From contig NZ_CP139348.1 of the NCBI RefSeq assembly GCF_038561965.1, positions 3,472,001 to 3,536,000 on the forward strand: a stretch of DNA of 64,000 bases. Direction: 5' to 3'. The position numbers and the translations under genes are program-made. The notes below the pieces were generated by a model. It was not told where the DNA came from and did not search any database. It saw only the letters and a list, made by a program, of their open reading frames with translations. Numbering within the stretch: the stretch's first letter is position 1; every line of letters begins with the position of its first letter. The stretch is from Stutzerimonas stutzeri (GTDB taxonomy: Bacteria > Pseudomonadota > Gammaproteobacteria > Pseudomonadales > Pseudomonadaceae). Shown here piece after piece: positions 13,478-23,044 of this stretch.

Positions 13478-14962
13478 TCAACCCGCGTGGTAGTCCGCGT
13501 CCGCTTCTTCGAAGCGCTTGATGACGGTCGGGGCCGGCTCGGCGCCCATCTTGCTTACCACGAAAATAGCGATACTGGCGAAGATGAAGCCTGGGATGAT
13601 TTCGTACAGCCCGAGGCCAATAAACTCCTTCCACACCACCACGGTGACGGCACCGACCAGCATGCCAACCAGCGCGCCGTTGCGGGTCATGCGCTTCCAC
13701 AGCAGCGAGATCAGCACCACTGGACCAAACGCCGCGCCGAAGCCAGCCCAGGCGTAGGACACCAGGCCCAGCACCTTGCTTTCCGGGTTGGACGCAATAG
13801 CGATGGCGATCAGTGCGATCAGCAGCACCATGCCGCGGCCGACCCAGACCAGCTCGGTCTGCGACGCGTTCTTGCGCAGCATGGCTTTGTAGAAGTCCTG
13901 TGTCAGCGCGCTGGAGCTGACCAGCAACTGCGCACTGAGCGTACTCATCACCGCCGCCAGCACGCCGGACAGAATGATCCCTGCAACCCACGGGTTGAAC
14001 AGGATCTTCACCAGCTCCATGAACACGCGCTCGCCGTTCTGGCTGACCGCACCAGCCTGCTCCGGATGGTCGGCGAAGTAGGCGATGCCGAGGAAGCCCA
14101 CCGCCACAGCACCCGCCAGCGTCAGGATCATCCAGGCCATGCCGATTCGGCGGGCGTTGGGGATGGTCTTGATCGAGTCGGCGGCCATGAAGCGCACTAG
14201 GATGTGCGGCTGGCCGAAGTAACCGAGCCCCCACGCCAGCAGCGAGATGATCGCGACAAAAGATAGCCCGCGGAACATGTCGAAATTGGCCGGATTCTGC
14301 GCCTCGATGGTAGCCATCGCGGTGCCCATGTCGCCCAGCGCGAGGATGACGAACACCGGCGTGATCAACAGCGCGAAGATCATCAGCGTCGCCTGCACGG
14401 TGTCGGTCCAGCTAACGGCCAGGAAACCACCAATGAACACATAGAGGATGGTCGCTGCCGCACCGACCCACAGGGCGTACTCGTACGGCATGCCGAAGGT
14501 GGACTCGAACAGGCGTGCGCCGGCTACTACCCCGGAGGCGCAATAAATGGTGAAGAAGACCAGAATCACCAGCGCGGAGAAGATCCGCAGCATGCGGCTA
14601 TCGTCTTCGAAACGGTGCGAGAAATAGTCCGGCAAGGTCAGGGCGTTGTGGTTGTGCTCGGTGTGCACACGCAGCCGCCCGGCGACGAAGATCCAGTTCA
14701 GCCAGGCGCCAACGATCAGGCCGATGGCGATCCAGCTTTCCGACAGGCCAGCGACGAAGATCGCACCGGGCAGGCCCATCAGCAGCCAGCCGCTCATGTC
14801 CGAAGCACCGGCCGACAATGCAGTTACAAAACTGCCGAGGCTGCGGCCGCCGAGGATGTAATCAGAAAAGTTCTTGGTGGCGCGGTAGGCAATGAAACCG
14901 ATCAAGATCATCGCCGCGATATAGATCACGAAGGTAATCAGAGTGGGGTTGCTGACGTTCAT
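13478..14962 (-). CDS. putP: Sodium/proline symporter, copy 1
   Basis: 494 residues from the ATG at 14962 (MNVSNPTLITFVIYIAAMIL); AGGA lies upstream. It is an SSS-family transporter with about 13 membrane spans and the family segment GGRSLGSFVTALSAGASDMSGWLL (given in parts elsewhere) near 45-70. It imports L-proline with Na+. It is almost the same protein as the copy at 18069-19553, with scattered substitutions such as FLGIAYFADHPEQAG against FFGIAYFAGHPELAG. It lies downstream of the TonB receptor, away from putA, and so looks like the duplicate. Confidence 0.93.
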   Translation of the reverse strand: MNVSNPTLITFVIYIAAMILIGFIAYRATKNFSDYILGGRSLGSFVTALSAGASDMSGWLLMGLPGAIFVAGLSESWIAIGLIVGAWLNWIFVAGRLRVHTEHNHNALTLPDYFSHRFEDDSRMLRIFSALVILVFFTIYCASGVVAGARLFESTFGMPYEYALWVGAAATILYVFIGGFLAVSWTDTVQATLMIFALLITPVFVILALGDMGTAMATIEAQNPANFDMFRGLSFVAIISLLAWGLGYFGQPHILVRFMAADSIKTIPNARRIGMAWMILTLAGAVAVGFLGIAYFADHPEQAGAVSQNGERVFMELVKILFNPWVAGIILSGVLAAVMSTLSAQLLVSSSALTQDFYKAMLRKNASQTELVWVGRGMVLLIALIAIAIASNPESKVLGLVSYAWAGFGAAFGPVVLISLLWKRMTRNGALVGMLVGAVTVVVWKEFIGLGLYEIIPGFIFASIAIFVVSKMGAEPAPTVIKRFEEADADYHAG

Positions 14963-15165
14963 GGGACTTATTTTCCTTGTTGGTCCTGACATTCCATCGC
15001 CAGCGCGGACAACGACCGGCACCTGCAACGGAACAATCGAGGGGCGCAAGGATAGCGCGTCATCGGCGTCCTTGCGCGTGACCGCAAGGTTCTGCATGCC
15101 AGAACGAACGAGGGTCGGCATTAGCTGCCGGCCCTCGTCGGTGCTGCAAGAGGAAGATGCTTGCC

Positions 15166-17187
15166 TTAGAACGCCAGGCGCATACCCACCGTTAGGTTGC
15201 GCCCAGGCAGCAACACCTCGTCCTTGATGAACGACGTGTGCTGACGCGCCTTCTCATCCAGCAGGTTATTGGCCTTTAGGTAGAGCAAGTAGTTGGTCTG
15301 GTTCAGCGAGCCGCTGTAACCCAGGCTGGCACCGAGCATGTTGTAGCCACCGGTTTCGCTCTCGTAATCGGCCAGTTCGTCCTGGCGCTGCACGCGATAG
15401 AACTCCAGCTGGCCGTTGAGTGCCGGGGTGAAGCTTTGGTCCAGCCGTACACCCAAACGGTCGGCAGGTATGCGTGGCAGGTCGCCGCCGCCATCGCGCA
15501 GTTTGCCGCGCACGTGGTCGCCAAACAGGGTGAAGGCGGTTGCGTCGGTCGCCTGGAAGCGCACCTCCCCTTCCGCGCCGGTAAGCACGGCGTCCTGCTG
15601 GCGGTATTCGATCTCGCGGTAGCCACCGCCTATGTCGTTACCGGTGTCAGCCGCGTAGATGAAATCATCCACCTCATTGCGGAACAGGCTCAGGCTGAAG
15701 GTGGTCCGGCCGGAGAACTTGCGCAGGGTTATCTCGGCGTTGTGCGAGGTTTCTTCTTCGAGATCGACGTTGCCCAACTCAACCGTTCGGGTCGCGGCAT
15801 GCGGGCCGTTGGCGTAGAGCTCCTCGGCGGTAGGTAGACGCTGCGAGCGCGTCACGGAGAAGCCCAGCGAATACTGCGGCGCGAACGTCCAGACCGCACC
15901 GGCAGACATCGAGGTACCGCTGTGATCCGTATCCGGGCGGCCGTCGGCATCGATGTCCTGCCATTCGTGGCGCAGGCCGAGTTCGTAGCGCCAGGCGCCG
16001 ACGGTGTATTCCTCGAGCAGGAACAGGCCGTGGTTGCGCGTCAGCGTCTGCGGCACGTAGGCCTCTTCGCCCAGGGCCTCAAAGTCGCGACGCTGGGTTT
16101 GTGCACCGAGCACACCGCGCCAGCCGAACAGCGGCTGATGGGTCAGCTCCAGGCGAGCATCCGTGGCGTCGTTGTTGAAGCGGGTGCCCACTTCACCACC
16201 TTCGATTTCCTTGTGCTGATAGTCGCTGTGGCCGATGCGCAGCCGCGCCAGCTCGAAGCCCGGCAGCGGATCGCTCAGCTCGCCGCGCAGGTCCCAGCGC
16301 TTCTGGCGCATGTCGACATAAGGCACGCTGCCGTGTTCGTCATGATCATGGTCGTCGTCATCGTCGTGATCATCATGGCCGCCGCAGTGCCAGTCACTGC
16401 CGTGGGTGTGGCAATCGGCGTGCTCATGGGCCAGCAACCCGTAGCGGTTGTTCTGCTCGCCGTAGGCCATTCCGATATAGCCGCGCTCGCCGATAAAGCT
16501 GGCACCCAAGTTGAAGCTGTCGGTGTCGTTGTAGGAGCCTTCCTGCTTGTCAGCTGAGCCGGGGATTCCATAGGGATCGGCCTGGCGCTTGGTGCCTTCG
16601 GCGCGCACGGCGAAGTTACCGCTGCCGGCGGTTATGCCTAACACGCCGGCGCCCTCATTCGCGACGCTATTCGCACGCAGCTCAAGCTCGCCTTCGTAAC
16701 CCTTCTCCGGGACACGGGTGGGAATCTTCTTGTCGATTACGTTGACCACGCCTCCGATGGCGCCGCCACCGTACAGCAGGGTAGCCGGCCCCTTGAGCAC
16801 CTCGATGCGTTCGGCCAGTAGCGGCTCGCTGGTCACCGCGTGATCGGGGCTGATGGTGGAGGCATCGAGCAGCTCCACGCCATCGCTCAGCACCTTGACC
16901 CGCGCGCCATCAAGCCCGCGAATCACCGGACGCGCCGCACCGGCGCCGAAGCTGCTGGAACGTACGCCGGGCACGCTTTCCAGGGTTTCACCGAGGGTCG
17001 CTTCGCGGCGCAGCACCAGTTCATCACCCTCCATCACGGCCGCCGGCGTGGTCATCTCATGGCTCTGTTTGGCCAGGCCACTGGCGCTGACCACAACGGA
17101 TCGCAGTTCGACCGGTTCGGCCGCCCAGGCAGACGGAACCAGGACCAGGCTGATTGCCCAGGCCAAGGGATGACGCTTCAGTTTCAT
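15166..17187 (-). CDS. znuD: TonB-dependent receptor, ZnuD-like (zinc uptake)
   Basis: 673 residues from the ATG at 17187 (GGAGAG upstream), with signal peptide MKLKRHPLAWAISLVLVPSA ending WAA. A plug domain (about 45-155, with VPGVRSSSFGAGAARPVIRG) is followed by a 22-strand-type barrel ending in aromatic Phe. A loop near 265-300 is packed with His, Asp and Cys (CHTHGSDWHCGGHDDHDD), as in ZnuD-type receptors that capture zinc. A Zur-like palindrome lies 100 nt upstream, supporting induction by zinc starvation. Substrate is inferred from these two features. Confidence 0.85.
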   Translation of the reverse strand: MKLKRHPLAWAISLVLVPSAWAAEPVELRSVVVSASGLAKQSHEMTTPAAVMEGDELVLRREATLGETLESVPGVRSSSFGAGAARPVIRGLDGARVKVLSDGVELLDASTISPDHAVTSEPLLAERIEVLKGPATLLYGGGAIGGVVNVIDKKIPTRVPEKGYEGELELRANSVANEGAGVLGITAGSGNFAVRAEGTKRQADPYGIPGSADKQEGSYNDTDSFNLGASFIGERGYIGMAYGEQNNRYGLLAHEHADCHTHGSDWHCGGHDDHDDDDDHDHDEHGSVPYVDMRQKRWDLRGELSDPLPGFELARLRIGHSDYQHKEIEGGEVGTRFNNDATDARLELTHQPLFGWRGVLGAQTQRRDFEALGEEAYVPQTLTRNHGLFLLEEYTVGAWRYELGLRHEWQDIDADGRPDTDHSGTSMSAGAVWTFAPQYSLGFSVTRSQRLPTAEELYANGPHAATRTVELGNVDLEEETSHNAEITLRKFSGRTTFSLSLFRNEVDDFIYAADTGNDIGGGYREIEYRQQDAVLTGAEGEVRFQATDATAFTLFGDHVRGKLRDGGGDLPRIPADRLGVRLDQSFTPALNGQLEFYRVQRQDELADYESETGGYNMLGASLGYSGSLNQTNYLLYLKANNLLDEKARQHTSFIKDEVLLPGRNLTVGMRLAF

Positions 17188-17289
17188 GTGACTCTCCAGA
17201 CAGTGCGGTTGCCATCCAAGGCAACCGAAGACGGCTGTGCGCCGGCGCCCTATCGTTGGGTCCGGCTTCGCGGGGCGAGAATCTAACAT

Positions 17290-17302
17290 GTTATATCGTA
17301 AC
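17290..17302. promoter_or_regulatory. Zur-type operator, GTTATATCGTAAC
   Basis: A dyad GTTA-TATCG-TAAC embedded in an AT-rich stretch between the divergent TonB receptor and DUF3203 genes. It fits the gammaproteobacterial Zur consensus (GTTATA-N-ATAAC core). Repression by zinc-loaded Zur is inferred from the motif and the receptor's His-rich loop. Confidence 0.7.
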
Positions 17303-17413
17303 GTTTAAGATTGTTTTCCTATGGCAGGTACAACGGATGCGCCTTGTTTGTGGTCGAAACCGGAATGCCGTGCGGCCTTCGTGCGGCTTTGGCACCGCTT
17401 CGGGAGATAGCTC

Positions 17414-17638
17414 ATGACCGTAGACATCGACACAACCACCGGTACCTGCTGCGTGGTCATCAAAGGCAACACCCACCGCAGCGCCCTGATGGATGTACGC
17501 ATCACCACCGATCCAGAGGCGCGCATGTCGGTGATGAATATTGACGGCACCAGCATTCATCTACCGGAAGATGAGGCGGAACATTTGATCGCGGCAGGCG
17601 CGGTGGATGATCGATCCAACCTGATAGCTGACGACTGA
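17414..17638 (+). CDS. DUF3203 family small protein
   Basis: A 74-residue soluble protein, mostly beta-prone with an acidic C-terminus (VRITTDPEARMSVMNIDGT, LPEDEAEHLIAAGAVDD). It resembles the Pseudomonas-restricted DUF3203 family, function unknown. It is divergent from the zinc receptor gene and shares the gap containing the Zur-type site, so it may belong to the zinc response. CGGGAG lies about 8 nt upstream of the ATG. Confidence 0.65.
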   Translation: MTVDIDTTTGTCCVVIKGNTHRSALMDVRITTDPEARMSVMNIDGTSIHLPEDEAEHLIAAGAVDDRSNLIADD

Positions 17639-17658
17639 TTTCCCAACCAGAAAAACAA

Positions 17659-17679
17659 AACCCCGGCTTAGCCGGGGTT
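17659..17679 (-). terminator. Strong hairpin with T-run on the minus strand
   Basis: AACCCCGGC, TTA loop, GCCGGGGTT. On the minus strand the hairpin is followed by TTGTTTTTC, so it best stops leftward transcripts arriving from the putA-putP side. It also follows the DUF3203 gene on the plus strand. Confidence 0.7.
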
Positions 17680-18068
17680 CGGAGCTGGGGCGAATCTCAG
17701 GGTGGGTTGGCCGAGGCGCCTAGTCGCCCCATCATCTGAAGCTCAGCCAAATCTGTGGTGAATCGCCGAAATCAGTTATGCCGGTGCGGCTTGCGTCGCG
17801 CTCCCCATGACTCGTGTGAGTTCGAGATGACCGTTCGAAGAGAAGCTCACCCGAGGATGGCACTAGAGCGGTGGGCTGAAGCCTCCCTACGGTAGTGCGC
17901 AGCTCCGAGCGGCTTCATGGAGCGGCACGGTAATCCGTGATGCATCTGTAGGGCGGGCTTCAGCCCACCCTCATCAGCTACGGCGCCCGACTTCGGGGTG
18001 GACATGTAGCGTGACCGACCGCTATCGAGATGCAGGCTCAGCGGTGACGCTCAGCCTGCACACTCCGC
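17680..18068. repeat. Gene-free stretch holding a REP/BIME-like inverted pair
   Basis: GGTGGGCTGAAGCCTCCCTAC at 17870-17890 is opposed by GTAGGGCGGGCTTCAGCCCA at 17948-17967 (continuing CC). The arms are near-identical inverted copies about 57 bases apart. This sequence type is distinct from the REP pair at 13.4 kb. No reading frame in the stretch looks coding. Confidence 0.7.
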
Positions 18069-19553
18069 TCAACCCGCGTGGTAATCCGCGTCTGCTTCTT
18101 CGAAACGCTTGATGATGGTCGGGGCCGGTTCGGCGCCCATCTTGCTCACCACGACGATAGCGATGCTGGCGAGGATGAAGCCCGGGATGATTTCGTACAG
18201 CCCAAGGCCGATGAACTCCTTCCACACCACCACAGTGAAAGCGCCCACCAGCATGCCGACCAGCGCGCCGTTGCGGGTCATGCGCTTCCACAGCAGCGAA
18301 ATCAGCACCACCGGACCAAACGCCGCGCCGAAGCCAGCCCAAGCGTAGGACACCAGGCCCAGTACCTTGCTCTCGGGATTAGAAGCGATGCCGATGGCAA
18401 TCAGTGCGATCAGCAGCACCATGCCGCGGCCAACCCAGACCAGTTCGGTCTGCGACGCGTTCTTGCGCAGCATGGCCTTGTAGAAGTCCTGAGTCAGAGC
18501 ACTGGAGCTGACCAGTAGCTGTGCGCTCAGCGTGCTCATGACGGCCGCGAGGACACCGGACAGGATGATGCCGGCAACCCAGGGATTGAACAGAATCTTC
18601 ACCAGTTCCATGAACACCCGCTCGCCGTTCTGGCTCACAGGACCGGCCAGTTCAGGATGGCCGGCAAAGTAGGCGATGCCGAAGAAGCCCACCGCCACAG
18701 CACCCGCCAGCGTCAGGATCATCCAGGCCATGCCGATGCGGCGGGCGTTAGGGATGGTCTTGATCGAGTCGGCGGCCATGAAACGCACCAGGATGTGTGG
18801 CTGTCCGAAGTAGCCCAGGCCCCAGGCCAGCAACGAGATGATTGCGACAAAGCTGAGCCCGCTGAACATGTCGAAGGCAGCCGGATTCTGGGTGGCGATG
18901 GTGTCCATTGCCGCGCCCATGTCGCCCAGCGCGAGGATGACGAACACTGGGGTTATCAGCAGCGCGAAGATCATCAGCGTCGCCTGCACGGTGTCGGTCC
19001 AGCTCACCGCGAGGAAACCACCAATGAACACATAGAGGATGGTCGCCGCGGCGCCGATCCACAGTGCATATTCGTACGGCACGCCGAAGCTGCTCTCGAA
19101 CAGGCGTGCGCCAGCCACCACGCCGGAGGCGCAGTAGATGGTGAAGAACACCAGAATCACCAGTGCGGAGAATATCCGCAGCATGCGGCTATCGTCCTCG
19201 AAGCGGTGCGAGAAATAGTCCGGCAGGGTCAGGGCGTTGTGGTTGTGCTCGGTATGCACACGCAGGCGACCGGCGACGAACAGCCAGTTCAGCCAGGCGC
19301 CGGCGATCAGGCCGATGGCAATCCAGCTTTCCGACAGGCCAGCGACGAAGATCGCACCGGGCAGGCCCATCAGCAGCCAGCCGCTCATGTCCGAAGCACC
19401 GGCCGACAGCGCCGTGACGAAGCTGCCGAGGCTGCGGCCGCCGAGGATGTAGTCGTCGAAGTTCTTGGTGGCACGGTAAGCGATGAAGCCGATCAGAATC
19501 ATTGCTGCGATGTAGATCAGAAAGGTGATCAGCGTGGGTGTACTGATGCTCAT
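18069..19553 (-). CDS. putP: Sodium/proline symporter, copy 2 (putA-linked)
   Basis: 494 residues from the ATG at 19553, with GAGGG 7 nt upstream. Same SSS-family transporter as copy 1, with about 13 spans. It lies 198 nt downstream of putA on the same strand, the normal Pseudomonas arrangement in which PruR activates putA and putP in response to proline. Being next to putA makes it the likely ancestral copy. The carboxy-terminal 30 codons are nearly identical in DNA to copy 1, including the stop context. Confidence 0.95.
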   Translation of the reverse strand: MSISTPTLITFLIYIAAMILIGFIAYRATKNFDDYILGGRSLGSFVTALSAGASDMSGWLLMGLPGAIFVAGLSESWIAIGLIAGAWLNWLFVAGRLRVHTEHNHNALTLPDYFSHRFEDDSRMLRIFSALVILVFFTIYCASGVVAGARLFESSFGVPYEYALWIGAAATILYVFIGGFLAVSWTDTVQATLMIFALLITPVFVILALGDMGAAMDTIATQNPAAFDMFSGLSFVAIISLLAWGLGYFGQPHILVRFMAADSIKTIPNARRIGMAWMILTLAGAVAVGFFGIAYFAGHPELAGPVSQNGERVFMELVKILFNPWVAGIILSGVLAAVMSTLSAQLLVSSSALTQDFYKAMLRKNASQTELVWVGRGMVLLIALIAIGIASNPESKVLGLVSYAWAGFGAAFGPVVLISLLWKRMTRNGALVGMLVGAFTVVVWKEFIGLGLYEIIPGFILASIAIVVVSKMGAEPAPTIIKRFEEADADYHAG

Positions 19554-19751
19554 TGTGTGTCCCTCGTTAGTTGTTGTTCGGCGCAACGCGAGCGGACCCG
19601 CGCCTCACCTTGGCAGAGGGCGATAGCGAAAAGGCCATCACCTGCGACAGGCCCAACGGGACCCGTCAGTGGCGGAAGAGCGTCCGCCAACTGTCCATTT
19701 GTTTTTGTGATCCGGCCGCGTGTGCGGCCGGTGACTCATGCATGACTGCTG

Positions 19752-22700
19752 TCAGGCGTCGCCCAGCGACAACAGCGAGGCGTTGCCGCCCACAGCGGTG
19801 GTGTTGGTGGAGGTGGTGCGTTCGTTGGCGAAACGCAGCAGATAGCTGGGCCCACCCGCCTTCGGGCCGGTGCCGGAAAGGCCGCAGCCGCCGAACGGCT
19901 GAACGCCGACCACCGCACCGATCTGGTTGCGGTTGACGTACAGGTTGCCGACCCGCGCCAGCTGTTCGATACGCGCCGCGGTTTCCTCGTTGCGGCTGTG
20001 CACGCCAAGGGTCAGGCCATAACCAGTGCCATTGATGGCCGCGACGACCTTTTCCAGGTCCGCCGCTTCATAGCGCACCACATGCAACACCGGGCCGAAC
20101 TGTTCCTTCTTGAGTTGGTGAATGCCATCGATCTCGAAAGCCACCGGGGCGACAAAGTGGCCATTGAGACCAGCTGGCAGCGACGCTTCGGCAATCAACC
20201 GTCCTTCGCTCTTGAGCAGCTGGATGTGCGCCAGCAGGCCTTCGCGCGCTTCTTGGTCGATCACCGGGCCGATGTCGTTTTCGCGCAGATGGGTCGGGCC
20301 GATCTTCAGCTCGGCCATGGCGCCCTTGAGCAGCTCGATGACGCGGTCGGCAATATCACGCTGCACGTAGAGCACGCGCAATGCAGAGCAACGCTGGCCG
20401 GCACTGGTGAAGGCGGAGCCGACGGCGTCCTTGATGACCTGCTCCGGCAGCGCCGTGGAATCAACGATCATCGCGTTCTGTCCGCCGGTTTCGGCGATCA
20501 GCGTGGCAATCGGACCTTCCTTCTCGGCGAGCTGGCGGTTGATGATGCGCGCCGTGTCGGTCGAACCGGTGAAGCACACACCGACCACACGGGGATCGCT
20601 ACAGAACACGCCGCCGAGGGTGGCACCGTCACCGGGCAGGAAGGCAATTGCCTCCTTCGGCAGGCCGGCTTCGAACATCAGTTCCAGCGCACGGGCCGCT
20701 ATCAGGCTGGTCTGTTCGGCCGGCTTGGCCAGCACGGTATTACCGGCTGCCAGCGCCGCGGTGATCTGGCCGAGGTAAATCGCCAGCGGGAAGTTCCACG
20801 GGCTGACGCAGACAAACACGCCGCGGCCCTCGTGGAACAGCTCGTTGCGCTCGCCAGTCGGGCCCTTGAGCTCCTCACGACCAAGCTTCAGTCGCGCCTG
20901 CTGCGCGTAGTAGCGGCAGAAATCAACCGCTTCGCGTACTTCGTCGATACCATCCTGCAGCGATTTGCCGGCTTCCACCGTACACAGCGCCATCAACTCG
21001 GCGCGATGCTGCTCCAGCAGGTCGCCCAGGCGCTCCAGCACCGCGGCTCGGGTTTCCACCGGAGTAGCATTCCAGGTCGGCCAGAAGGCAGCCAGGCGAT
21101 CGATAGCCTGACGCGCCTGGTCGGCGCTAGCGAACTGCGCCTGGCCGACCACCTTGTTCAGGTCGTAGGGGCAACGCACCTCGGACGGCGTTCCGGCGAG
21201 CCTCTGCCCGCTGATGACCGGCGCGGCCTGCCACTGGCGCTCGAGGAAGGGCTGATAGGCGCTGGCCAGTTCGGTCCACTGATTCTGGATATTCATGTTG
21301 ATCCCTTGAGAGTTCTTGCGGTTGCCGAACAGCGCCGGCGGCAGCGGAATGCGCGGGTTACCCGGTACGGCGAATCTGCGCAGCTGGGTTACCGGATGGT
21401 CGATCAGCGATTCGACCGGCACGCGATGGTCGACCAGCTGGTGGACGAACGACGAATTGGCGCCGTTCTCCAGCAGGCGGCGCACCAGGTAGGGCAGCAG
21501 GTCCTTGTGCGCGCCGACCGGAGCGTAAATCCGCACATTCCTTGCGTACTTCTCGATCACCGTGTCGTACAGGGCGTCGCCCATGCCGTGCAGGCGCTGG
21601 AACTCGAACTCACGTGGCTGCGCCGTTTCCTCGGCCATGGCCAGAATGCAGCTGACCGTGTGTGCGTTGTGGCTGGCGAACTGCGGGTAGATCACCCCAC
21701 GGGTGTGCTCGGACAGCAGGTAGCGCGCGCAAGCGAGGTAGGAGGTATCGGTGCCTTCCTTGCGGGTGTAGACCGGATAGCCGTCCAGGCCCTGAACCTG
21801 GCACTGCTTGATCTCGCTGTCCCAGTAGGCGCCCTTGACCAGTCGCAACGGAATGCGCTCGCCGAGCTCGCGGCCGAGCAGCGTCAGCCAGACCAGCACC
21901 GGCAGGCAGCGCTTGGAGTACGCCTGGATGACCAGACCGAACTCGCCCCAACCGGCGATGGCCGGGTCACGCAGGAGCTTTTCGTAAAGTTCGAGGGACA
22001 ATTCGAGGCGATCGGCCTCTTCGGCATCGATGGTGATACCGACGTTCAACCGCCGCGCGAGGATGGCCAGTTCGCGGACACTGCCAAATAGCTCGGTGAG
22101 CACGCGCTCGCGCTGGGCAACCTCGTAACGTGGATGCAGCGCCGACAACTTGATCGACACCGACGGGCGCGGCCCCTTGCCGACCTGCGGTTCGGCGCCC
22201 ACGGTTTCCACGGCCTGACGGTAGTCGGCCATGTACTTGGCGGCGTCCTCGGCGGTCAATGCCGCTTCACCGAGCATGTCGAAGGAATAGGTGTAGCCCT
22301 TCTCGCGCTCCGGGCGACCGTTCTTCAGCGCTTCGGAGATGGTCCGGCCAAGCACGAACTGCTTGCCCATCAGCTTCATCGCCTGGTTCATCGCGCTGCG
22401 GATCACCGGCTCACCGGAGCGCTTGAGCAGGCGGCCGATAACGTTCTTCGGACGACCATCAGCGGTTTCCGGATCGACCACCTTGCCGGTCATCACCAGC
22501 CCCCAGGCGGCGAAATTGACCAGCACGTTGTCGCTCTGGCCGAGGTGACGTTCCCATTCGGCAGCGTTGAGCTTGTCGCGGATCAGTGCGTCGGCGGTGG
22601 CGGCATCCGGCACTCGCAGCAGCGCTTCGGCCAGGCACATCAGCATTAGGCCTTCCTGGGTGTCCAGGCTGTACTGGCGCAGCAGCGCGTCGAGCGTGTC

Positions 22701-22913
22701 GACGGCATTGTCGCGGCCGCGCACCGCTTCGATCAGGCTGCGGGCGCGCTCGCGAATGGCCGCGATGCCGGCCTCGCCGGGATCGGCAAGCTGCAGCAGT
22801 TCGGTGAGATATTGCGCTTCGTCAACGCTGTAGTTGGCGCTGACGGCGGGAAAGAATTCCGCGGCTTTCTGGTTGGCGAAGGCGCCATCCAGCACGTGAC
22901 CGGCCTTGAACAT
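19752..22913 (-). CDS. putA: Bifunctional proline dehydrogenase / P5C dehydrogenase
   Basis: 1053 residues; oxidises proline to glutamate in two steps with substrate channelling. The FAD-dependent PRODH barrel spans about 70-490 (AEEADRLELSLELYEKLL, LVKGAYWDSEIKQ). The aldehyde dehydrogenase domain runs from about 545, with Glu808 in IAETGGQN and catalytic Cys842 in AGQRCSA. It lacks the N-terminal ribbon-helix-helix domain of longer PutA proteins, so it cannot autoregulate, which fits the separate AraC-type activator gene just upstream. GAGGAG precedes the ATG. This short form is normal for P. aeruginosa-type PutA. Confidence 0.95.
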   Translation of the reverse strand: MFKAGHVLDGAFANQKAAEFFPAVSANYSVDEAQYLTELLQLADPGEAGIAAIRERARSLIEAVRGRDNAVDTLDALLRQYSLDTQEGLMLMCLAEALLRVPDAATADALIRDKLNAAEWERHLGQSDNVLVNFAAWGLVMTGKVVDPETADGRPKNVIGRLLKRSGEPVIRSAMNQAMKLMGKQFVLGRTISEALKNGRPEREKGYTYSFDMLGEAALTAEDAAKYMADYRQAVETVGAEPQVGKGPRPSVSIKLSALHPRYEVAQRERVLTELFGSVRELAILARRLNVGITIDAEEADRLELSLELYEKLLRDPAIAGWGEFGLVIQAYSKRCLPVLVWLTLLGRELGERIPLRLVKGAYWDSEIKQCQVQGLDGYPVYTRKEGTDTSYLACARYLLSEHTRGVIYPQFASHNAHTVSCILAMAEETAQPREFEFQRLHGMGDALYDTVIEKYARNVRIYAPVGAHKDLLPYLVRRLLENGANSSFVHQLVDHRVPVESLIDHPVTQLRRFAVPGNPRIPLPPALFGNRKNSQGINMNIQNQWTELASAYQPFLERQWQAAPVISGQRLAGTPSEVRCPYDLNKVVGQAQFASADQARQAIDRLAAFWPTWNATPVETRAAVLERLGDLLEQHRAELMALCTVEAGKSLQDGIDEVREAVDFCRYYAQQARLKLGREELKGPTGERNELFHEGRGVFVCVSPWNFPLAIYLGQITAALAAGNTVLAKPAEQTSLIAARALELMFEAGLPKEAIAFLPGDGATLGGVFCSDPRVVGVCFTGSTDTARIINRQLAEKEGPIATLIAETGGQNAMIVDSTALPEQVIKDAVGSAFTSAGQRCSALRVLYVQRDIADRVIELLKGAMAELKIGPTHLRENDIGPVIDQEAREGLLAHIQLLKSEGRLIAEASLPAGLNGHFVAPVAFEIDGIHQLKKEQFGPVLHVVRYEAADLEKVVAAINGTGYGLTLGVHSRNEETAARIEQLARVGNLYVNRNQIGAVVGVQPFGGCGLSGTGPKAGGPSYLLRFANERTTSTNTTAVGGNASLLSLGDA

Positions 22914-23044
22914 GCGCCGCTCCTCTTATGATTGTGTCTGCTTATAGGTCTAGTCCACGGCCAGGCTGTTGGTGCAGCACAAGACAATGAGCCAGGTCGG
23001 GAGACGGAATGTAGGGGCAGCTCGGCGCGCCGTTCTTGCGCAAA

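Noticed and set aside
21290..21310. Internal Met with ribosome-like context at the domain junction of PutA, suggesting two genes
   Set aside because: The frame is continuous through the junction and a fused enzyme of this length is normal in Pseudomonas.
19998..22091. 697-residue plus-strand frame opposite putA
   Set aside because: Antisense shadow of a GC-rich gene; putA on the minus strand has all catalytic residues of both domains.
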